Assembly: GCA_020696955.1 (NCBI GenBank)
Contig: JAJFBK010000015.1
Coordinates: forward strand, 1-9,681
DNA length: 9,681 nucleotides
Source: Patescibacteria group bacterium
Lineage (GTDB): Bacteria; Patescibacteria; UBA1384; CAILIB01
Direction of reading: 5' to 3'
Within the stretch, counting starts at the first letter, position 1. Each line of letters opens with the position of its first letter. This document shows, piece after piece, positions 5,369 to 9,681 of the stretch. The notes under the pieces are model-generated. The model was given only the letters and a program-made list of their open reading frames with translations, was not told where the DNA came from and did no database searches. Made by a program: the position numbers and the translations under genes.

Positions 5369-6097
5369 ATGCCGACCGAACACCTTAATTCTACCCCCAA
5401 AGTAACGATAGTGTGCTGTCAACATGGTGACGAACCCTTCGGAAAAGAAGTATTCGACTTCTTTAGCAGCCGATCAAAATTATTTCCTCAGCTGAAGATT
5501 ATTCTGGCTAATCCTGAGGCATTGGCCCTAGGAAGTCGCTTTATCGAGGAGGATCTGAATCGTGCATTTCCTGGATCAGTGGAGGGAACCCATGAGTCTA
5601 AACTTGCATACTCTCTCAACCAAGAGATTAAAGGATGTGATTACTTGCTAGACATTCACACTACCCTCTCCAATATTAGAATGACCCCCATCGTCACTGT
5701 CATGAATGATGCGGTTAAGCGAATTATTAATGCCTGCGATTCTCGTGAAGTGGCCTTTATGACATCGCCAATGGCTAAGCAGTCACTGATTGGGCAGATT
5801 AACAATGGAGTGTCCTTAGAATTTGGGCTTAAGTATTCAAAGCGTCCCGAGGCACTGGAAGAAGCAGTCTCTATTATTAGCAGGCTTTTAGAGGCTGCAG
5901 AAAGAACGCCGAAAAAAAGAAAGATATTTTTTATCGATGACGTAATGCCCAAAGACGGCAGCGTCGAATTACCAGCTAGAATTTCTAATTTTCGAAAAGT
6001 GACGGCTCTTGGAGTTTATCCTTTTCTCTTCCACCGCAATTCATATCCCACGATTTATTGTCATACAGCCTCTAGGTTTAAAAATATTTTGATATAA
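5369..6097 (+). CDS. Succinylglutamate desuccinylase / aspartoacylase (AstE/AspA) family zinc hydrolase
   Basis: A 242-aa member of the M14-like zinc amidohydrolases. Zinc ligands are in CQHGDEPFG (His19, Glu22) and DIH (His97, after a hydrophobic strand). EDLNRAFPG (61-69) is the family's substrate-carboxylate-binding Asn-Arg motif, and GVSLEFG (147-153) carries the likely catalytic Glu151. Family members remove acyl groups from acyl-amino acids or act as carboxypeptidases. At 242 residues it is shorter than classical AstE (~320), the difference being in the C-terminal domain. The start at 5369 lies one base after the TGA of the kinase-like gene, with no separate ribosome-binding site, so translation probably depends on reinitiation. 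It faces the PRC-barrel gene, the two stop codons being 9 bases apart, with no obvious terminator between them. Confidence 0.88.
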   Translation: MPTEHLNSTPKVTIVCCQHGDEPFGKEVFDFFSSRSKLFPQLKIILANPEALALGSRFIEEDLNRAFPGSVEGTHESKLAYSLNQEIKGCDYLLDIHTTLSNIRMTPIVTVMNDAVKRIINACDSREVAFMTSPMAKQSLIGQINNGVSLEFGLKYSKRPEALEEAVSIISRLLEAAERTPKKRKIFFIDDVMPKDGSVELPARISNFRKVTALGVYPFLFHRNSYPTIYCHTASRFKNILI

Positions 6098-6106
6098 CTG
6101 AGAGGA

Positions 6107-6898
6107 TTATTTTCCTTCGCCCGCCATATACAGCAAATCCTCTACTCCGGCTGCTTTAGCCTTCTCTATGACCTCATGAGTAATGATGTCATCTTTATTT
6201 AAGAGAACATTGTCATCTTTATCCAGCACGGCCCGGGTGGCCGTCTTTCCGAGAATGTTCTGCTCCTTTTTCTCATCCTTCTTCCCGGTGGCTTTTTCTT
6301 TCATCTCCCCCACTTTTTCTTTGAGACTCTCCATAAGACCGCCAGACTGTTCCTTTGGAGCAGGAGGAGGACTTTGAGATGCCTGGGCCATTACGGCTTT
6401 TTCACTTTCCAAAGAAGTATCGGCCTCCATGATGACTGCGCTTTCTCCCACTGCAACCATATCATCGACTGGAGCGGCCATCGGACCACCTTGCTTCATA
6501 TCTTTCATTTTTCCCTGAGTCACTTCGAGATCAAGGATCTTGCCAGTTTTTTCGTCAAAAAGAAGATCCCCTACCGATCCCAGTTCATCTCCTTCTTCGC
6601 TTATCATCTTTTTGCCTTTCATTTTATTCTTATCCTCCACTGCTTCCTTGAGAAAGGGGTCGGAGTCAACTTCAACTATCATTGACTCGTTTTCTATAAT
6701 CACCGCATCTTGCTCGATGGAAGAAATTGAAGAAAAGGGCAGGATTGTGGCGGGCCCGGTCATGCTTTTCTCTTTCATCAAAAATCCTAGGATTCTATGA
6801 GCCGTTTCATCTAAAATGACATCTTTGGCCTTTCCTACTTCTTTTCCTTCGGCTTGGGAAGTTATCGGCTTTTTTAGGACTTCGCTGATTTTTTGCAT
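6107..6898 (-). CDS. PRC-barrel domain protein with charged linker and C-terminal RpoC-like segment
   Basis: A 263-aa protein. Two PRC-barrel-type domains are visible: residues ~1-77 (ISEVLKKPI, GKAKDVILDE, ILGFLM, ILPFSSISSIEQDAVII) and ~94-157 (KKMISEEGDELGSVGDLLFDE, ILDLEVTQG, VDDMVAVGESAVIM). A Pro/Gln/Ser-rich then Lys/Glu-rich linker (~165-212) is probably disordered. A last domain (~213-263; ILGKTATRAVLDKDDNVLL, HEVIEKAKAAGVEDLL) resembles the short 'G-R-v-x-x-D-x-x-x-G-x-x-I' / 'ie-a-x-x-a-G-V' element seen in RNA polymerase beta' and in other PRC proteins. PRC barrels occur in ribosome-maturation factor RimM and in photosynthetic and envelope proteins; here the role is unknown. The start codon lies 9 nt after the stop of the membrane-protein gene upstream and has no ribosome-binding site. 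A weak ATGACG/TAATAT pair (17-nt spacing) would start transcription at the ATG itself, but a shared transcript is equally possible. Confidence 0.85.
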   Translation of the reverse strand: MQKISEVLKKPITSQAEGKEVGKAKDVILDETAHRILGFLMKEKSMTGPATILPFSSISSIEQDAVIIENESMIVEVDSDPFLKEAVEDKNKMKGKKMISEEGDELGSVGDLLFDEKTGKILDLEVTQGKMKDMKQGGPMAAPVDDMVAVGESAVIMEADTSLESEKAVMAQASQSPPPAPKEQSGGLMESLKEKVGEMKEKATGKKDEKKEQNILGKTATRAVLDKDDNVLLNKDDIITHEVIEKAKAAGVEDLLYMAGEGK

Positions 6899-6907
6899 GA
6901 TTTTATA

Positions 6908-7330
6908 TTAAGGAATGATTGCCAAATCGTCATAGGCTTTTTTGACCTTGCGCCTCAGTGCGTAATAATAAGCTGAGGGAGCCCCAAAAAGAGTGGCCAC
7001 GAGTGGAATGCCGATGTCGGCAGCGGGACCGGAACTTGGAAGATTTCCCGAACGGCTGACGATGCTCGTCTCAGGTTGACGATACTGGCTCTCCGTCGGC
7101 GGGCTATAGACAGGCATAGGAACAGAAGTTGGCGGGGTTGTAGGAGTTGGCGTGGGTGCTGGAACGTACACCGCAGACACAGCCGATTCCTTGGCTTGCT
7201 GCGCCCTGGAAGCTATCATTCCTCTTAAGAAATAAAAAACTACTGCGCCGATTAATAAGGCACCGATAACAATCCAGAGAAGGGGGGACTTGAGCGGTGA
7301 GCCGCTTGATTCGCCGTATCGCATAAGCAT
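6908..7330 (-). CDS. Small proline-rich membrane protein
   Basis: A 140-aa protein. One clear transmembrane helix spans residues ~16-36 (PLLWIVIGALLIGAVVFYFL). It is followed by a Thr/Pro-rich linker (~57-80, VPAPTPTPTTPPTSVPMP) and a second, weaker hydrophobic region (~104-125) before a basic C-terminal tail (RRKVKKAYDD). The topology is probably a cytosolic N terminus with an extended periplasmic or extracellular linker. No family was recognised. Met3 (7324) is an alternative start: there is no ribosome-binding site at either Met, and an extended -10 (TGTTAACTT on the minus strand) lies just upstream, so the mRNA may be almost leaderless. The gene is followed 9 nt later by the PRC-barrel gene, which suggests a shared envelope-related role. 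Confidence 0.72.
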   Translation of the reverse strand: MLMRYGESSGSPLKSPLLWIVIGALLIGAVVFYFLRGMIASRAQQAKESAVSAVYVPAPTPTPTTPPTSVPMPVYSPPTESQYRQPETSIVSRSGNLPSSGPAADIGIPLVATLFGAPSAYYYALRRKVKKAYDDLAIIP

Positions 7331-7379
7331 TAAAAGTTAACAATTACTGATCCAAGATACTCCCCTTTTTCGGTTATAC

Positions 7380-7413
7380 CCGTAAGTCAGCTTACAGTTA
7401 GCTCAGCCGTAAG
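7380..7413. repeat. CCGTAAG repeats with alternative inverted repeats between divergent genes
   Basis: CCGTAAG occurs at 7380-7386 and 7407-7413 (27-nt period). CTTAC at 7391-7395 can pair with either copy (GTAAG at 7382-7386 or 7409-7413). The cluster lies in the intergenic region between the minus-strand membrane gene and the plus-strand phosphatase gene, so it could be an operator. No strong promoter is visible here. Confidence 0.4.
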
Positions 7414-7463
7414 ATTGTATGTCCCGCTCCTTTCTGGTAGATTTCTCCCAAGGATGGTGCGAA

Positions 7464-7889
7464 ATGGAAAAACAACAGGAAACAGAGCAGACTCCCGATC
7501 ACAAGGTATTTGTGGGAGATGAAATGAAGTACGTCGTGGTAGAAGTGGATAAGGACTACCTACTGGCCACCGCTATCTGCGAGAGAAGAAACAGGCATAG
7601 CGTTCGCCACAGGCAAGTAGTCTCCAACTTTGCAGATAAGATCGGCCGATCCGATCTGTTCGTGCACGGCGGTGGCCGGATATCTATAGACCACCAGCTG
7701 AAGACAATAAGGGCCTATGAAGAAAGTTCCGATTATGGGGAAGCCCATACCGAAACCGTTACTAAACTGCTCACGGAAGCCATGGAAAAAGAAGGGATGG
7801 CAAACTACCAGCTCATCGTGAAGGGAACAAATAATAACCCCGCCTATGTAAGGCGAAAGGATCCTTGGAATCCTCTGGGGATTAAATAG
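7464..7889 (+). CDS. Janus/Ocnus family protein (PHPT1-like phosphohistidine phosphatase)
   Basis: A 141-aa protein when begun at ATG 7464, which has AAGGA at 7450-7454 nine bases upstream; an earlier ATG at 7419 would add 15 residues but has no such site. The Janus/Ocnus signature is plain: a first strand MKYVVVEV (21-28, compare the FKYVLIRV of human PHPT1), a helix carrying His49 (RHRQVVSNFADKI) where the catalytic His53 of PHPT1 lies, then FVHGGGRIS (66-74), the conserved GGGRI motif, and an AYEESSDYGEAHTETVTKLL segment matching the family's SxxYGxAxH region. PHPT1 removes phosphate from protein histidine and can act on phospholysine. Bacterial members are little studied. The gene precedes a nucleoside deoxyribosyltransferase by 37 nt, apparently in one transcript. 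Confidence 0.83.
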   Translation: MEKQQETEQTPDHKVFVGDEMKYVVVEVDKDYLLATAICERRNRHSVRHRQVVSNFADKIGRSDLFVHGGGRISIDHQLKTIRAYEESSDYGEAHTETVTKLLTEAMEKEGMANYQLIVKGTNNNPAYVRRKDPWNPLGIK

Positions 7890-7912
7890 AGAGGGCCAAT
7901 CTGTGAACGCTC

Positions 7913-7919
7913 AAAAGGA
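7913..7919 (+). promoter_or_regulatory. Ribosome-binding site favouring the ATG at 7927
   Basis: AAAAGGA lies seven bases before ATG 7927. A GTG at 7903 has a competing GAGGG (7891-7895) seven bases upstream and would add eight residues. ATG 7927 is preferred because the family normally begins with a few basic residues directly before the first strand. Confidence 0.5.
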
Positions 7920-7926
7920 TTACGGA

Positions 7927-8439
7927 ATGAAAAAGAAAGTGTACTTGGCAAGTCCCATGGGCTTCGCTGAATCGACAAAGCAGTACATGTACCAATACGT
8001 TATTCCAATGCTCGAAAGCTTGGGCCTTGAAGTAATAGACCCTTGGAAGCTCACTTTGCAACAAGAAATTGACGAAGTGTATGCCATCAAAGATATGGTG
8101 GTGCGTGAAGAAGCCTTCAAAACACTCAGGTTCGTTATTGGAAAACGAAACGCACAAGGCATTGCCGAAGCCGATTTCCTGGTAGCCAATTTAGACGGCC
8201 AGGAAATGGACAGCGGCACCGCTTCTGAGATCGGGGCCGGCTCAATCACTGGCAAAACCGTATTTGCCTGGAGAAATGATCTGAGGCAGTCCGGGGAGCT
8301 TGGGGCCGTCATCAATTTGCAGGTGGAGTATTTCATTACTGTAAATGGTGGCAGCATTTCACGGAGCCTTGAGAATCTAGAACGGACTCTTAGGAAATAC
8401 CTTGGTCTGCCAGAAGAACCCGTCTTCGCCTTAGCTTAA
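7927..8439 (+). CDS. Nucleoside 2-deoxyribosyltransferase
   Basis: A 170-aa member of the family that moves deoxyribose between nucleobases (nucleotide salvage). Visible motifs: KVYLASPMGF (4-13, substrate-binding first strand, compare YLAxPxF), EVIDPW (35-40), EADFLVANLDGQEMDSGTASEIG (81-103) containing Asp95 and the catalytic nucleophile Glu101 in the DSGTAxEIG signature, and AVINLQVEYF (127-136), the C-terminal NxxxEYF-type motif that completes the neighbouring active site in the oligomer. Length and motif order are typical. It is cytosolic. A GTG at 7903 is an alternative start. It lies 37 nt downstream of the PHPT1-like gene without a terminator between, and ends before a clear terminator. 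Free nucleobase scavenging suits a small-genome organism that depends on others for nucleotides. Confidence 0.94.
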   Translation: MKKKVYLASPMGFAESTKQYMYQYVIPMLESLGLEVIDPWKLTLQQEIDEVYAIKDMVVREEAFKTLRFVIGKRNAQGIAEADFLVANLDGQEMDSGTASEIGAGSITGKTVFAWRNDLRQSGELGAVINLQVEYFITVNGGSISRSLENLERTLRKYLGLPEEPVFALA

Positions 8440-8462
8440 TTACAAACCGCAATAAGAATTCC

Positions 8463-8496
8463 AACCAGCCCACGATAGCATCAAAGGCTGGTTTTT
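8463..8496 (+). terminator. Intrinsic terminator after the deoxyribosyltransferase gene
   Basis: AACCAGCC (8463-8470) pairs with GGCTGGTT (8486-8493) across a 15-nt loop, followed by TTTA (five consecutive T in all). Confidence 0.82.
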
Positions 8497-8527
8497 ACTT
8501 TTGACATCATCTTAATAAGATACGCCC

Positions 8528-8556
8528 TTGACTCTGCCGTACCCAAGTGGTATGAA
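8528..8556 (+). promoter_or_regulatory. Promoter of the 113-aa gene
   Basis: TTGACT (8528-8533), a 17-nt spacer and TATGAA (8551-8556), with TG at 8548-8549 making an extended -10. The predicted start is near 8563. GGAGGA (8578-8583) lies five bases before the ATG at 8589. A TTGACA at 8501-8506 has no well-spaced -10 box. Confidence 0.62.
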
Positions 8557-8588
8557 TTATTAAATTCTTATGAATTTGGAGGAAATTT

Positions 8589-8930
8589 ATGGTACAGAAC
8601 ACAGTCACTGACGCTTATCATGAACTGCATGCAGGAAGCGTGCGCAAAGAATTTGTTGCGCAGACCCAAGTTGCGGTAAGCCTGCTATCGACCTGCGATT
8701 CGCCACCTTATCATTGCTCAATCTTTCCTCCTTCAAAGGAGACTCGAGGAGCAATCGTCTTTCACGTTGATTACCCGCATGTTGAAAAGCTTGTCACCGA
8801 GCTCAATGAGCTGGCTGAAACTCCTTTGGCCCGCCACGATGCCTTCAACTGTTCTTACACTGGAAGGATCAACGGGGTATCCGTACAAGTACACCCAGGC
8901 CCTATCACACGCTGGAACTACAAAGCCTAA
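8589..8930 (+). CDS. Hypothetical His/Cys-containing 113-aa protein
   Basis: I do not recognise this protein. Its start is secure: a strong GGAGGA site and an extended -10 promoter precede it, and a terminator follows, so it is expressed alone. It carries Cys36, Cys43 and Cys88 and many histidines (11, 14, 42, 59, 64, 83, 102), including DSPPYHCSIFPP (37-48). A plausible alpha/beta core is AIVFHVDYP (strand, 55-63), HVEKLVTELNELAE (helix), then CSYTGRINGVSVQVHPG (two strands). There is no signal peptide or membrane segment. Metal binding is possible but not shown by any known motif. Confidence 0.72.
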   Translation: MVQNTVTDAYHELHAGSVRKEFVAQTQVAVSLLSTCDSPPYHCSIFPPSKETRGAIVFHVDYPHVEKLVTELNELAETPLARHDAFNCSYTGRINGVSVQVHPGPITRWNYKA

Positions 8931-8952
8931 AGACTTTCTTTGGGCAAACCCC

Positions 8953-8990
8953 AAGACCGCACGCCCTTTCGAGAGCATGCGGTCTTTTCT
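8953..8990 (+). terminator. Intrinsic terminator after the 113-aa gene
   Basis: A perfect 9-bp stem, AAGACCGCA (8953-8961) with TGCGGTCTT (8978-8986), has a 16-nt loop and is followed by TTCTTTATATTTT. The minus-strand fibre-like gene ends at 8998. The hairpin has no T tract on that strand, so it probably serves the plus-strand gene only. Confidence 0.85.
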
Positions 8991-8997
8991 TTATATT

Positions 8998-9681
8998 TTA
9001 ATTGTCAGTGAAGCTTACTTCGTACCATACGCTATCAGTAGCGTCAAAAGTGAGCGTAAGGATGTCCCCTTTTCCAAGCACTCTGGTTGAGGCACCTAGT
9101 TCAAGATTAGAGGTAGGCAGGGTGCCTTGATCCTGAAACGTCACGGTATCAGTGTCGTCTGTTCCTTGGATGATAAGCAGCTGCCCGTCACCGCCATCAG
9201 CAATAGTCGGGGTAGAAGTAAGGGTCCGAGGAGCGCCAGAACCGGCCACCCTGACTTTACCGGCATCTGCCAAGACAAGGTCCGCCGCCAAAACCGTTTG
9301 GATCGCAGAAGGAGTGGTAATCACCGTTCCTCCAATAGTTAGGCTTCCCCCGATAGACGCATCATTCGTAACGGATAAGCCGGTACCGGCTGAAGACAAG
9401 GTTATGGCCGCCGTAAAGACATTTGCTTGATTGAGATAAGCTACGTTTGACAAGGTTCCGGCGGTATTAAGGTTCACGCCATTAAGCAGGTAATCGGCAA
9501 CATCAAGGCTAGCTCCAGAAATAACGCCGGCACTGGTCACCTTGAACATACTTGTCCCATTTACCTGGAGATTCATCAAATCGGCAGCTGAACCTGCACC
9601 GCTTGCAGGGGCATTCAAGCCAATATAGGTTCCTCCGTCAGTAGCGGCATTACCTCCAGAGAGAGCACTTCCCAGCTGAAA
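8998..9681 (-). CDS. Fibre-like repetitive surface or phage-tail-type protein, 5'-truncated by the window
   Basis: The reading frame is open to the window edge, so at least 227 C-terminal residues are present and the N terminus is missing. A TTG at 9616-9618 inside the frame is not a convincing start because the same repetitive composition continues upstream (GGNAATDGGTYIGLN). The protein is rich in Gly, Ala, Ser and Thr, almost free of charged residues, and made of short strands: LMNLQVNGTSMFKVTSAG, ASIGGSLTIGGTVI, LSVTND. It ends with KGDILTLTFDATDSVWYEVSF, like the C-terminal caps of phage tail-fibre and beta-helical surface proteins. No Cys occurs. The pattern is characteristic of large secreted or adhesive proteins. 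A host-cell attachment fibre is inferred from composition only. Confidence 0.75.
   Translation of the reverse strand, partial: FQLGSALSGGNAATDGGTYIGLNAPASGAGSAADLMNLQVNGTSMFKVTSAGVISGASLDVADYLLNGVNLNTAGTLSNVAYLNQANVFTAAITLSSAGTGLSVTNDASIGGSLTIGGTVITTPSAIQTVLAADLVLADAGKVRVAGSGAPRTLTSTPTIADGGDGQLLIIQGTDDTDTVTFQDQGTLPTSNLELGASTRVLGKGDILTLTFDATDSVWYEVSFTDN

Noticed and set aside
6374..6800. Plus-strand open frames opposite the PRC-barrel gene
   Set aside because: They are antisense to a clearly folded two-domain protein. They are Ser/Phe-rich as expected from a reversed Lys/Glu-rich sequence, and lack ribosome-binding sites.
8501..8506. TTGACA as a second promoter for the 113-aa gene
   Set aside because: No -10-like hexamer occurs at 16-18 nt. 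The TTGACT/TATGAA pair further down fits better.
1..9681. CRISPR array, tRNA, rRNA or insertion-sequence remnants
   Set aside because: No regularly spaced repeats, transposase-like frames, terminal inverted repeats or tRNA-like cloverleaf segments were seen on reading both strands.

Overview
This looks like a stretch of bacterial chromosome from a reduced-genome lineage, most plausibly a member of the Candidate Phyla Radiation (Patescibacteria, Parcubacteria-like). That placement is inference. It rests on short genes, many small unrecognised proteins, PRC-barrel and proline-rich membrane proteins, and a glycine/serine/threonine-rich fibre-like surface protein of a style I associate with those genomes. 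TGA is used as a stop (at 5365-5367), so the standard bacterial code applies. There are no rRNA, tRNA, CRISPR or insertion-sequence signatures.

Layout. Positions 1-129 hold the end of something upstream and two hairpin terminators. At 156-500 (minus) is a DUF1874-like protein, the family of the viral ring nuclease/anti-CRISPR AcrIII-1, behind a consensus promoter and a ~129-nt leader with several inverted repeats. Diverging from it at 742-1509 (plus) is a protein with two C-terminal segments resembling the RNA polymerase alpha C-terminal domain, with its own consensus promoter and a 12-bp terminator. At 1597-2595 (minus) is a DUF3137-like membrane protein whose predicted transcription start is the A of its ATG. 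Diverging from it is a two-gene unit of unknown small proteins (2709-3068 and 3108-3524). Next are an MBL-fold hydrolase (3660-4622) and a coupled pair: a P-loop kinase-like protein (4756-5367) and an AstE/aspartoacylase-family zinc amidohydrolase (5369-6097).

From 6107 to 7330 (minus) a proline-rich membrane protein is followed by a PRC-barrel protein. From 7464 to 8439 (plus) a Janus/Ocnus (PHPT1-like phosphohistidine phosphatase) protein is followed by a nucleoside 2-deoxyribosyltransferase. A small orphan gene (8589-8930) and the 3' part of a fibre-like protein (8998-9681, minus) end the window.

The architecture is striking: most transcription units hold one or two genes, and several have a recognisable promoter and a strong intrinsic terminator. 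The enzymatic theme is nucleotide and acyl/phosphoryl chemistry (deoxyribosyltransferase, kinase-like ATPase, amidohydrolase, phosphatase, MBL hydrolase). No single pathway ties them together. The best candidates for follow-up are the DUF1874-like gene with its structured leader, the PHPT1-like phosphatase paired with the deoxyribosyltransferase, the kinase/amidohydrolase pair and the double alpha-CTD-like protein.
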